Source: Diploptera punctata
Taxonomy: Eukaryota; Arthropoda; Insecta; Blattodea; Blaberidae
Reading direction: 5' to 3'
Length of the DNA stretch: 64,000 nucleotides
Assembly: GCA_030220185.1 (NCBI GenBank)
Contig: JASPKZ010003844.1
Coordinates: 877,001-941,000 of the forward strand
Every line of letters starts with the position of its first letter. Positions within the stretch are counted from its first letter, which is position 1. Of this stretch, positions 1 to 9,586 are shown piece by piece. The position numbers and the translations under genes were made by a program. Below the pieces are notes generated by a model. The model was not told the origin of the DNA and searched no databases. It was given only the letters and a program-made list of their open reading frames with translations.

Positions 1-243
1 AGTTATTCTGGGTGAAGTTTTTATCGGGGTTTTTCTTCACCTGTTAGACAAATGGCAGGAAAACATTAAGGCCCAAACGGTCCCTGAAATCATATGGCCA
101 TCATCAACATCACTCATCCTTCACCGGTATGGAAAGCAACGAGAATCTACCACACCTACAATTCCCTACTAAAGCTGCAAGCATAGCATGAAAATGCTAT
201 GATTGTAGTGAAGGACCTGCCTTCAAGCAGAATTACTATGGAT

Positions 244-245
<2 letters not shown>
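1..245 (+). mobile_element. SINE1 copy A, 5' part cut off by window edge
   Basis: Body and tail of the commonest SINE in the window. It starts at the segment that follows the tRNA-like head (TTCTGGGTGAAG) and runs through the CACCGG..TGTGG-type core, the CATAGCAT/ATGCTATG hairpin and the terminal CTGCC..GCAG hairpin to an ATGGATGG tail. The head lies outside the window. The tail passes directly into (TA)n. Several mismatches to the other copies indicate an older insertion. Confidence 0.85.

Positions 246-285
<40 letters not shown>
246..285. repeat. (TA)n microsatellite at SINE1 tail
   Basis: About 20 TA dinucleotides directly follow the ATGGATGG tail of SINE1 copy A. Confidence 0.95.
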
Positions 286-288
<3 letters not shown>

Positions 289-660
289 CACACGAACTAA
301 TGGTTACACCTAAACACCTTACATCCATATGAAATTGGATGTTAAAGCGTTTACAAATATAATGAAATGCAAAATAACAAGCACAAGCGACACAGATATG
401 TCATTAAAGTTTTGGTGATCTTACAATTTGATGATACTGCGTTCTGGATACACTCAGTGATTTCAGACGCCATATGACATCGGTTATGAAATGGTCTATA
501 AAACTGTCTATAATAACAAAATATAGCAAACTGCATAATTAATGTTTATTTTATCACAAGCACAGTCTCGGTAATAGCTGTAGCATATCATGACCATTAG
601 GAATCGCCACGTAAGCTACAATTAGGAGCAAAAAACAATCTCAGGATGAAATACATCATA

Positions 661-828
661 GGGTTAAATTTAACCAACTTGGCCTGCTTTGAACTGACTT
701 CTGTGCATCTCTCTAGGGTTATAAATTACTCCATCCACGTGTCATTAAAGGACTACTGAGGACATCATTTTACGCAGATCCTCAAAGAGGGAAAGCACAT
801 AGCAGAAGTAGATTGCGCTAATAGCCTA

Positions 829-865
<37 letters not shown>

Positions 866-1083
866 TATAGTCATATCCATGAAATAAATGTGCATCAAAT
901 TCATGTGGTTTTTATGTATGGTTATTCCACCATTACAAAAGTCATGTTATACTTTATGAGTGCGCAATTGGAAGTATTTTTTTTTTATTTATGAAGCGGA
1001 ATATTATTTTTAGACGATGGGAAGATGAATTCTGAGAGCGGAAGAGGCCGACGGCTACCATGAAGATGATTAATTTTTTGAGA
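661..1083. repeat. Direct duplication, left copy
   Basis: Matches 1660-2045 over most of its length. Both share the segment starting at AAATTTAACCAACT, the CTCTCTAGGGTTATAAATTACTCC stretch, an internal (CA)n, and the TTATTCCACCATTA segment. The offset is about 1.0 kb and repeat X lies between the two copies. The (CA)n at 833-862 sits inside. No coding potential recognised. Confidence 0.75.
833..862. repeat. (CA)n microsatellite
   Basis: Uninterrupted CA run of about 30 bp inside the duplicated unit. The paralogous run at about 1824-1851 is interrupted by CG steps. Confidence 0.95.
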
Positions 1084-1646
1084 CTATTTAACTCATGCCC
1101 CAAATACTAGTCAATGACCCATGTCGTTTCAATGTATTTTGTTTTACAGCCAATGACAGACGTGTTTCACCTCGGTCTTTATCGATATCTCTTTATCACT
1201 CCTGTATTTGTGATAAAAACGCTCCTCCTTTTAGTATTCTGAACAGGTCAGAACATTATTTTTCTGCAACAAATACATTGAATATAGCAAATAATGAACA
1301 GATTCCTTAATTTTACTGAGTTGTTTATTAAAAGAATAAACGAATAACCTATAATGTTGATCATAATATACAGTTTGATGTATTTCATCATTTCTCCACT
1401 AGGGTGCATTCTTACAATATTGCGATTATATTTGGCAATAAATAATATGATCAAGTTACACTGAATGAACATAACCTCATATTTCTAATTCGTTTTCAAA
1501 CATCGCCGTTTACGTTAAATATATAAATATTTTAAATACCGGTAACTATATTTAAATAATGATTTTTGAGTAAACAACTTAATTTTATTCTTTAAATAGT
1601 CCCAACAAATATCACTCTTGATTTCCAAATCCTGTAGATAAATTCA
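1070..1646. repeat. Dispersed repeat X, copy 1
   Basis: Begins around CATGCCCCAAATACTAGTCA and matches two other copies at 58187-58871 and 62026-63320. Shared blocks include CAATGAC near the start, CTCCTCCTTTT, ACAGTTTGATGT, TTCTCCACTAG, GCATTCTTACAATATTG and GGCAATAAATAATAT. This copy has no SINE at the two positions where copy 3 carries SINEs, so it records the empty sites. Short ORFs here are not conserved between copies and look spurious. Element class unknown. Confidence 0.7.
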
Positions 1647-1659
1647 CGCGTCACGAATG

Positions 1660-2045
1660 TATCAAATTTAACCAACTGAACCTGCTTTGAAATGACTTCT
1701 ATGCTTCTCTCTAGGGTTATAAATTACTCCATCCACATTAAAGGACTACTGAGGACATAATTTTACGCAGATCCTCAAAAGGGGGAGGGGGAAGCACATA
1801 GCAGACGTAGATTGCGCTAATAACACACACACACACACGCACGCACACACAGATGCACTCACATCCATGAGATACATTTACATCAAATTCATGTGATCTT
1901 TATAAATAGTTATTCCACCATTATAACGTCACGTTATACATACTCTGTTTCATATTTTATGCTTTATGAGTATTTATGCTTTATTGGAAGCATTTTTTTT
2001 TAAATTTCGGAAATGGCTTAATTTTTTGAGATAATTATTCAGGCA
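1660..2045. repeat. Direct duplication, right copy
   Basis: Second copy of the 661-1083 segment, diverged by small indels, a G-rich expansion near 1782 and a different A/T-rich end. It holds the paralogous (CA)n. See the left copy for shared landmarks. Confidence 0.75.
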
Positions 2046-2479
2046 TATCCTGCAATCCAAAATGTATTTATCGGTTGTATATTGTAAAAGTTATTGTAAC
2101 TTTACATTTTAGATATTTTATATTATACGGCAGACAAGGCAAATATTGGCTTGTGAGGATGTGGATAATGCATAAGATACGAAAAATGCATAGGTAGCCT
2201 AATATCTTTGAGCGATGGATAAAGCACATACATCGAAAAAGGCGATTTTTTATCATAGTAGCCTACAAGTTGAAAACACCTTATGACCTAAGCACATAAG
2301 TGAAATCTCAAAATTTGTTTCTCTAGTAGATGAGTAATAATTCCTTTATTGTGATTCATCACATTTCAATTCTATTAAAGATATTTAAAAAACATCTCCT
2401 GGAAAATTCACTTATGTTTTGACTTGTGTTTTTTCTCGCCGGTTAGACCAATATATTTAATACTACTACTACTACTACT

Positions 2480-2636
2480 AATAATAATAATAATAATAAT
2501 AATCATCATAATAATAATAACAAGAATTAATCGTTATCTCAGTCAAAAAAATATATTTATTAAGTCTCACACAAGGAGATTGAATCACCGACTTAATAAA
2601 TTAATGTTTTGACTGAGATAACGATTAATTCTTGTT

Positions 2637-2667
<31 letters not shown>

Positions 2668-2682
2668 TTATTATTATTATTA
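2480..2682. repeat. Palindrome capped by trinucleotide repeats
   Basis: Arms of about 48 bp (2519-2566 and 2590-2636) are reverse complements with only a few mismatches. The outer 30 bp pair without error (AACAAGAATTAATCG... with ...CGATTAATTCTTGTT). The loop is 23 nt. The arms are flanked outside by (AAT)n at 2480-2518 and its complement (ATT)n at 2637-2682, which lengthens the potential stem to roughly 90 bp. A further (AAT)n follows at 2722-2777. Confidence 0.85.
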
Positions 2683-2721
2683 ACTACTCTCAGGGAATAA
2701 TATTTAACAAACATATTAAAT

Positions 2722-2746
2722 AATAATAATAATAATAAAAAAAAAA

Positions 2747-2777
<31 letters not shown>
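2722..2777. repeat. (AAT)n microsatellite
   Basis: Degenerate AAT run with an A-rich interruption, lying directly before an RTE-A fragment. Confidence 0.9.
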
Positions 2778-3078
2778 TAACAGTGAACTACATGATCATA
2801 ATTGGAAACCAGATATAATAAGAATATTTAAGTCTCATAGACTGCGATGGGCAGGACATGTTGTACGAACAGGGAATGAAAGAGGGACGTGGAAGATTTT
2901 TGTAGGCAAACCAGAGAGAAAATACCCAACTGGTAGTTATGAATGAGGTGGGAGAATAGTACTATCTATGAATGAAGGAAGTAGATTATACAGGGATTAT
3001 TAAAAAAAATAGCTCAGAATAGGTATATATGGAGAGCTTATGTCCGCGCGGTCATGAACCTACGAGTTCGATAATGAC
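2777..3078 (+). mobile_element. RTE-A LINE, decayed 3' fragment
   Basis: Corresponds to the last 300 bp of the RTE-A element at 36733-39988. It contains the C-terminal block around CATAGACTGCGATGGGCAGG, then the segment encoding the conserved terminal motif near TATGTCCGCGCGG, ending TTCGATAATGACA. The reading frame is interrupted by stops and small deletions, and the usual (GTAA)n tail is gone. It is one of the oldest copies of this family here. Confidence 0.8.
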
Positions 3079-3323
3079 ATTAGAAGACAAGCACTAAACA
3101 TATATTTCTGGATAAATATTTCAAATGTTTCTTGCTCAATAATAATTACATGTACTATGTGTCCAAACAATGCGACGGACCGCGAGGAATGCATTTGCAT
3201 GTTCTGTTTTAATGCTGGTATTGCACAAAATTTACTGGGTACAGTAACATAGGCATTTGTAGTTCAGCAAGTCGCTTCTCCGTCTCCTCCTCACTTAGAC
3301 GCACAGTATTTGAGAAAAGGTAC

Positions 3324-3324
<1 letters not shown>

Positions 3325-3374
<50 letters not shown>
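3325..3374. repeat. (AAT)n tail of a CR1-like LINE
   Basis: About 16 AAT units directly abut the 3' end of the minus-strand CR1-like LINE. On the element's sense strand this is an (ATT)n tail. Confidence 0.85.
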
Positions 3375-3376
<2 letters not shown>

Positions 3377-4833
3377 TTTATTTTAGCTGGCAGAGTTAAG
3401 GCCATAAGGCCTTCTCTTCCACTCAACCATCGAATAGTAAAATTATACAAAAATTACGTACATATTACAATTTTAAGATATTAAAATACAGACTAAACAA
3501 AATACAATGATGATGGATCTAATACTAGCTAATGCTAACAAAAACATAGAATATAATAAAATTAAAAATGATATAAAATAAAGTAAGTAGCTTCCTACAT
3601 GATTATTAATAGAATGCTCTATATAGTTGTTATGTAGTTAATGTTTTCATTGTGTCGAACTTAAGATATCAGTTAATTTGGATTTAAATAATGATAGCGA
3701 TTGACAGTCCCTGACATGACTGGGAAGTGAGTTCCATGCTCTAGCCATAGATATTGTGTAATATTCAGAGTACAGACAGGTCCTGTGTTGTGGTATCAAA
3801 AGTAAAGAAGAGTCTTGTGATCTTGTTCCTAAATTGTGATGAGCCGATAAATGTTGAAAACGTGTTGTTAAATAAGTTGGTAAATATGTGTGCAGAATTT
3901 GGAATAGTAAGGTATGTGAATGTAAAGTTCTTCTGTCATTTAGGCGTAGCCATGATAAGGCCTGAATGCTGAAATGAAGGAGACACGTGGTCATAACGAC
4001 GGAGATTGAATATAAATCGAATGCACGCATTATGAGCACGCTGTAGTCTGTCAGATATATCAGTTGTCAGATTAGTCAGTAATATGTCGCAGTAGTCTAA
4101 GTGTGGCATTATAAGAGTCTGTACAAGTATTTGTTTTAATTTTGTAGGAAGGAAGTTTTTAAAACTATTTAGGGAGTGAAGAATTGAGAACACTCTCTTG
4201 CAGGTATTATTCACCTGGATTTTCCAGTCTAGGTGTTGGTCCATATAGATACCCAGATTTTTTACTACTGAGCTGTAGGGGATATTTTTGTCATTTAGGA
4301 GAATGGTAGGGATATTTTCGTAATTTATAATGCTTTGGATTCGCCGATGTCCTATAATTATGCACTGTGTCTTGTCAATATTTAGATTAAGTCCATGTTT
4401 CTTCGATCATTGGGAAATTGAGTCTAGGTCACTATTTAATTTGTCTAGTGTGTCATGTACATCGTCAGGATGGGAGTGAATGTAAATTTGCAAATCGTCA
4501 GCGTATAGGTGATATCGACAATAGGTAAGTCTAGTGGATATATCGTTAACATAGATAGAGAACAGAAGTGGTCCTAACACTGAACCTTGTTGGACGCCAC
4601 CCTTCAGTGATAGCCAGGAGGAGGAAAGTTCTGCATTGGATACACATTGCTGGCGACCATGAAGATAGGATCCAATCCAGTTAACAGCATTGTCCGAAAG
4701 ATTCAGAGCGCGTAATTTTGCTATTAATATGTCAGTGTCAACTGTATCGAAAGCTTTGCTGAAGTCCAAGAGTGTAAATATTGTCATGTGGCCACTGTCC
4801 ATTGCTTCACGCGCATCTTCGGATACATATAGT
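3375..4833 (-). mobile_element. CR1-like LINE, 5'-truncated, broken
   Basis: Minus-strand reverse transcriptase fragment of the same family as 45550-48890. The 4407-4802 frame shows the RT motifs LLDFSKAFDTVD, QQGSVLGPLLFSIYVNDI and YADD. Frames at 3936-4244 and 3647-4039 continue with HLDYCD, then LSWLRLNDRRT and ARAWNSLPSHVRDC, the family's C-terminal end. The three pieces lie in different frames, so the ORF is dead. The 3' end carries the family hairpin, AAGGCC and GGCCTT around a 4 nt loop, then AATAAA-like sequence and an (ATT)n tail. No endonuclease domain remains. Confidence 0.88.
4407..4802 (-). pseudogene. CR1-like reverse transcriptase fragment
   Basis: 131-codon open piece of the LINE RT palm domain. 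Visible motifs are LLDFSKAFDTVD (motif A with its catalytic Asp) near residue 12, the GSVLGPLLF block near residue 73, and YADD (motif C) near residue 98. The glycine-valine-proline usually opening the third block reads GVQ here. The N-terminal fingers and endonuclease are missing because the insertion is 5'-truncated. Homologous to the RT frame at 46785-48386. Confidence 0.85.
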
Positions 4834-5063
4834 TTAACATATACAAATCAGTTGTGGTACAGTGAAGTTAATATCATAACTCCTAAATTAACAAGCAATT
4901 ATATACAATGTGTTCTGGATAACATTCGAAACACGATTCTAACTGATCTCTTCTGTAATTTAAACATTTATAGAGTTTTTCAAACCGTTTTCAGCGCAGA
5001 GACTTACAAGGATGGGAACATATTAAACATTGGCAAGACTAATGCTTGCCCATGGAAGCGAAG

Positions 5064-5225
5064 CGGAGATTGTACGAAAGTAAGAAAAATCACAGCTGAT
5101 CAAATAAACTTCATGAAGATGGGTACACAACATTAGATAGAAAGATAAATGCGGACGTCCTACAAGGGTATCAAATATCTTCTGTTACATCTACATACAG
5201 AAATAATTGGCAGCGACACCTATAA
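5064..5225 (+). mobile_element. LINE C-terminal remnant, family unresolved
   Basis: Translations in two frames give VRKITADQINFMK, then TLDRKINADV and YRNNWQRHL. These resemble the post-RT region of arthropod LINEs, where an E/Q-MxFMRR block is followed by a GYTxxDRxRN block and a W-x-HL block. The same kind of region is seen at 57838-58186 on the minus strand. Frame changes show it is dead. The assignment is from motif resemblance only. Confidence 0.4.
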
Positions 5226-5398
5226 TTAAATTTAAACTCTGTTTCAGATATTATTACGAGAAATGGTAACACATTGGCATATTCCCCGTCATGAAATATA
5301 ACAATATGATAATTTTTATAAGCAAGTGTATATTATTTTCCGCATTAGATTTATAATCTCATAGATTGAATTTACACATCTTATCCTCAAGTATAGGT

Positions 5399-5399
<1 letters not shown>

Positions 5400-5441
<42 letters not shown>

Positions 5442-5453
5442 TATAAATAATAT

Positions 5454-5495
<42 letters not shown>
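5400..5495. repeat. (TA)n-(CA)n-(TA)n compound microsatellite
   Basis: TA run, CA/TATA mix, (CA)n at about 5456-5476, then (TA)n ending exactly where SINE1 copy B begins. Confidence 0.95.
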
Positions 5496-5782
5496 GTCCA
5501 CCGCTGTGGTCTCGAGGTAGCGTGCTGCCTTGTCACGCAGCGGGCCCGGGTTCGATCCCCGATCGGGGCAGTTTTTCTGGGTGAGGTTTTTATCGGGGTT
5601 TTCCTCACCTGTAAGACAAATGTCAGGAAAACGTCAAGGCCCAAACGGTCCCCGAAATTATATGGTCATCATCATCCTCATCATTATCATCATCCATCAT
5701 CACCGGTGTGGAAAGCAACGGGAAGCTACCACACCTATAATTCCCTAGTAAAGCTGCAAGCATAGCATGCAAATGCTGTGAT
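5496..5782 (+). mobile_element. SINE1 copy B, 3'-shortened
   Basis: Has the complete tRNA-like head: TCCACCGCTGTGGTCTCGAG, the TGCCTTGTCACGC anticodon-loop region resembling tRNA-Asp(GTC), and the B box GGTTCGATCCC. The GTTTTTCTGGGTGAGG body and the CATAGCAT hairpin follow. The copy ends after ATGCTGTGAT and lacks the terminal CTGCC..GGCAG hairpin and ATGG tail. It begins directly at (TA)n. Pol III transcription is inferred from the A and B boxes. Confidence 0.9.
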
Positions 5783-5924
5783 ATGCATACATAATTAATT
5801 AAATAGAAATAAAACTGTTAAAGTGTTATATGATTTTCATATTTATTTAAATACAAATTCGTTACAGCTGTTTTATTATGTATACCATTTATATGTGTTA
5901 AATTAGAAATAGAAGGGAAAGTAT

Positions 5925-6425
5925 AGAACAGGTCATGAATATTTAGGAATATCAATTAATAGCAGCAACAGAATAACAGATGAAATCCTCCACCAAACAA
6001 ATAATGCAAACAAAATATTGGGATGTTTAAACAATACAGTTTGGAAAAATAAACATTTAAGAATAGATACAAAAGTAAGAATTTACAAATCTGTCATAAG
6101 ACCAGTTCTAACATATGGTTGTGAATACCGAACAGAAACTCAAAGAAGAAAACAAATCAATGAAACAACCGAAATGAAAGTTTTAAGGAAAATCGTAGGA
6201 AAATCGCTGGGAGAGAAAATTCGCAGCTCTGTTATTAGGGAAGAATGTGAAATTGAACCTATAAACCTCTGGATAATTGATAGAAGACTAATTTGGAACG
6301 ATCACATAGATAGAATGGAGAACAGTATATTAGTGAAGTAAGTACGTGACTGGACACCTCAGCAAAAAAGGCCATTTCGATGGAAGGACGTCACCATACC
6401 CCAGACCTGTAGTGAATGAACACGC
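5925..6425 (+). mobile_element. RTE-type LINE (second family), RT C-terminal fragment
   Basis: The 6018-6341 frame reads GCLNNTVWKNKHLRIDTK, VIRPVLTYGCE, EMKVLRKIVGKS and WNDHIDRM. This is the thumb and C-terminal region of an RTE-type reverse transcriptase of the kind described as HmRTE in Heliconius, recalled and not searched. Upstream codons (YLGISINSS-like, from about 5938) continue the homology in frame before the first Met. The usual aromatic after CE is Tyr instead of Trp. Stops after 6341 interrupt the final RPRxRW-like block. Distinct from RTE-A. Confidence 0.75.
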
Positions 6426-6679
6426 AACAAGCTGCCAGCTTTCTTGCGTAGAGGAAGAAGAAGATAGAAAAAAGAACATTTTTCTTGAAAGGCCCACGAA
6501 AATGAAAATCCTTTGAATAATGTATAATTTTTTTATAATGTTCAACCATCTTTAATTTGAGACATAGGCCTATTGCGACAATATTTTTTTTACTTCAGTG
6601 TTATTTTGAGACGCTTGTACCATCTTCTGTAATACCGCGTTATGATTTGAATGTATGCTAATAGCTACTTAGGTTACAT

Positions 6680-6691
6680 ATATTGTGTGTA
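6680..6691. repeat. Target-site duplication, left, of SINE1 copy C
   Basis: ATATTGTGTGTA, perfectly repeated at 7028-7039. Confidence 0.9.
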
Positions 6692-7027
6692 GTCCACCGT
6701 TGTGGTCTGGAGGTAGCGTGCTGCCTTGTCATGCAGCGGGCCCGAGTTCGATCGCCGGTCGAGGCAGTTTTTCTGGGTGAGGTTTTTATCGGGGTTTTCC
6801 TCACCTGTAAGACAAATGTTAGGAAAACTTTAAGGCCCAAACGGTCCCCGAAATCATATGGCCATCAACATCATTCATATCATCACCATCATCATTCTCC
6901 ACCGGTGTGGAAAGCAACGGGAAGCTACCACACACACAATTCCCTAGTAAATCTGCAAACATAGCATGAAAATGCTATGATTTCAGTGAGATACCTGCCC
7001 TCGGGCAGAATTACTATGGATGGATGG
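6692..7027 (+). mobile_element. SINE1 copy C, full length with TSD
   Basis: Complete element from GTCCACCGTTGTGG through the B box (GAGTTCGATCGCC, one change from consensus), the TCACC-TGTAAGACAAATG block, a short CAT/ATC microsatellite, CACCGGTGTGG, the ATAGCAT hairpin and CTGCCCTCGGGCAG, to an ATGGATGGATGG tail. The flanking 12 bp repeats (6680-6691, 7028-7039) are identical and define both ends. This makes copy C the reference for element length, 336 bp. Confidence 0.95.
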
Positions 7028-7094
7028 ATATTGTGTGTAAGCATAACGTCTTATGCAAATTCATTTTGAATTATTATCATTTTTTTATATTTTC

Positions 7095-7640
7095 TAAGTT
7101 CATCTTCTTCATTGGGCACTGCAGCTCGATTTAAGCCTTGGCTTCTTCCACTATACTTCTCAACCATCTCTATTTTCTACCATAGATGGAGAACTATCCT
7201 CGGATCGTCATAGCCGCAAGATTCTCCTCCACACCATCCATCCATCTAGTTCTAGTACGTCCCTTTATTCTTCTCGAGTAAAGTCTTCCTTTCCACATTT
7301 TCTTTGGGAGCCGATTATCATCCATTCTTATAAGATGGAACAGCCAAATTAGCCTCGAGACTTTATAAATCTGACTATATCTTGGCCATTCGTTAGACCA
7401 TTGAGCTCCGGTTACTACGAATTCTCAATGTATTTTCATTCTTCTTCAAAGGTCCAAAACTTTCTCTATATTCTTCTTTCAAAGTATATAAAGACATTAA
7501 CATCAGCAAGAGTTAGGGGCCATACCTTTGAAACATACGTAACAACAGGCCGTATCAGAGTCCTGCAGACTTTTAATGTAGTGTTACGGGATGTTAATCT
7601 GTTTCTGAGGAAGAACGAATTTGTAGGCTCGGTTTTCTTG
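7095..7640 (-). mobile_element. LINE RT C-terminal remnant (third family)
   Basis: The minus-strand translation shows TLIRPVVTYVSKVWPLT at about 7520-7575, IWLFHLIRMDDNRLPKKMWK near 7330-7270, then GRTRTRWMDGVEENLAAM and a final WLRSIVEEAKA-like block near 7140. This order (RPVVxY, then xHxxRM, RxRxRWxDGV, WRxxVxxAKA) is the standard end of RTE/R1-like LINE proteins in arthropods. Several in-frame stops make it a pseudogene. Confidence 0.7.
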
Positions 7641-8262
7641 CCTGAATTCTTTCTCTAATTATATAATGCATCAGGTTATCATTCTGTAAGCTGCCATAGG
7701 AAATGCTGAGTTGGTTTTTCATCGTCATGATTCGAGACATTACTAACGTAATATTGTAATAATGGAATGATAAATGATGACATAGATTATTGTAACGAAA
7801 TTCTAATTATACATTTGATATGACAAAAAGAGGGAAAATAATAATAAAAATGATCAGAGAAGTTTAGTGCTATGAAGATGCATCAAGTCAATGCCCTATT
7901 TTTTGTCTATCACTGTATTAACAACACTGGTTTGTAGTTGTTTATCGCTGGTAAACTAAGTTCCATTAGGAAACTGCAACATCGATCTGAGTTAGCAAAC
8001 AGCATCCCATTAACCTCGTGCTCCTTGCTTGCAATCAAAATCAATTTCTCATTACAATACAACATAGTTACAGATGTCATTTCAATTCTAAATGAGATGG
8101 TTTAAAAGAATAGATCGTTTAATAGCAAGGGATAAAAGCATTCAGGAATTGAAAATATATTTACTCACTACAATGAATCACATAAAACAAGTCTCTAAAT
8201 TATTATATTGTCAAAATTGGCAAAAACTGCCGGATAATTTGCAATTTTCGAGCAAGTATAAG

Positions 8263-8263
<1 letters not shown>

Positions 8264-8308
<45 letters not shown>
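8264..8308. repeat. (TA)n microsatellite
   Basis: TA run that passes directly into the CCATCCATCC tail of SINE1 copy D. Confidence 0.95.
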
Positions 8309-8310
<2 letters not shown>

Positions 8311-8651
8311 ATCCATCCATCCATAGTAATTCTGCCCGAGGGCAGGTCTTTCACTGCAATCATAGTATTTTCATGCTATGCTTGCTGCTTTACTAGGGAA
8401 ATGTAGGTGTGGTAGCTTCCCGTTGCTTTCCACACCGGTGATGGATGATGATGATGATGATAAGATGAATATGAATGATGATGATTGCGATGGCCATATG
8501 ATTTCGGGGACCGTTTGGGCCTTAAAGTTTTCCTGACATTTGTCTTACAGGTGAGGAAAAACCCCGATAAAAACCTCGCCTAGAAAAACTGCCCCGACCG
8601 GGGATCGAACCCGGGCCCGCTGCGTGACAAGGCAGCACGCTACCTCGAGAC
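8309..8651 (-). mobile_element. SINE1 copy D, head truncated
   Basis: Minus-strand copy with an extended (CCAT)n tail, the terminal hairpin, an internal (GAT)n block and most of the tRNA-like head. It stops at CCTCGAGA and lacks the last 14 or so bases (CCACAGCGGTGGA). The 5' end therefore aborted, or was overwritten by the adjoining TATA/(GT)n tract. Confidence 0.9.
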
Positions 8652-8678
8652 ATATATATGTGTGTGTGTGTATTAAGT

Positions 8679-9026
8679 ACAGAAATGGATGTTTTAGGAA
8701 GATCAGCTCGAAAATCTAGAATGGATAGAATACGAAATAAAGAAAGAAGGGAAATTGTGGGTGTACAAGTGGAGCTGGACACCATAGACATTATAGAAAA
8801 GAAACGATTACATGTCAAAGAATGCCAGAGCAAAGATTGCCTAAAATTGTTATGGAATGGATCCCAATGGAAAGGAGGAATAGAGGAAGACCGAAGAAAA
8901 CATGGATAGAAGGGGTACAAGCAGCTATGAATATCAGAGGATTGGAGGAAGATCAATGGATGGACAGAGAGGAATGGCGTTTGGTTTCCGGAAGACAGCG
9001 GCAGCTGCCACGATACCGGATGATGA
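8679..9026 (+). mobile_element. LINE C-terminal remnant (fourth family)
   Basis: Two overlapping frames carry one protein end. The first reads EMDVLGRSARKSRMDRIRN and REIVGVQ; the second, after a frameshift near 8815, reads PEQRLPKIVMEWIPMERRNR, GRPKKTWIEGVQAAM and WMDREEWRLVSGRQRQL. The order of blocks matches LINE C-termini (E-M-x-x-L-R-R-S, GRPRKTW, REEWR). It is bounded by (GT)n on the left and a GATGATAATGAT run then (TA)n on the right. Confidence 0.7.
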
Positions 9027-9030
9027 TAAT

Positions 9031-9052
9031 GATATATATATATATATATATA
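9031..9052. repeat. (TA)n microsatellite
   Basis: Short TA run between the LINE remnant and a Helitron-like segment. Confidence 0.9.
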
Positions 9053-9586
9053 TGTGGATGTATGTCTGTCTGTATGTTTGTCCTTTATGCGCTGTCATAC
9101 CGTTAATCCGATTATAATGGGGCTTTTTGCAAAATATTCAGAAGTTTCTAGGGAGGGTTTTAGGCTATAAGAGAGTTGTAATACTCAACCTCTTCACCCT
9201 TAAAAATAAACCTTTCTAGGGAAAAGTATGTTTTTCGGATCTTTTTGGACTCTTAAATGGCTTACGTGGCCTAAACCATAACATATACACCAAATTAATG
9301 TACAAAGAATTGAATATCTCAAAAATCTACAAAAAAGTCTGCGACAGCATATGTCCATCTTTTAAGGATAACTCACAATAACCATTTTTATATTTCAGCT
9401 CATTGATGCCAAGAAGATCGAGATGACTAGATTCCCGGGCCAGCATAGCAGCGCACAGCGGGTATTCTTTTACGGATAACTGTCAATAACCTTTTTTGTC
9501 TTTCAGCTCATTTATGCCAAGAAGATCTGGATAAGTCGATTCGCGGGCAAATGTCGGGTAATCAGCACGACTTATCTAAAAATAAT
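9053..9586 (+). mobile_element. Helitron-like element, left part
   Basis: Starts with the GTATGTCTGTCTGTATGTTTG type of sequence found near 5' ends of insect Helitrons, after TATA-rich DNA. An internal imperfect direct duplication is visible: 9364-9441 and 9474-9550 share GGATAACT, CAATAACC, TTTCAGCTCAT and ATGCCAAGAAGATC. The element is interrupted at 9575-9586 by a LINE insertion and resumes at 11673. Class assignment rests on its 3' end and is tentative. Confidence 0.45.
9575..9586. repeat. Target-site duplication, left, of LINE-E
   Basis: TCTAAAAATAAT, repeated exactly at 11661-11672. Confidence 0.85.

Noticed and set aside
7410..7658. 85-codon plus-strand ORF.
   Set aside because: It is the antisense shadow of a minus-strand LINE RT remnant.
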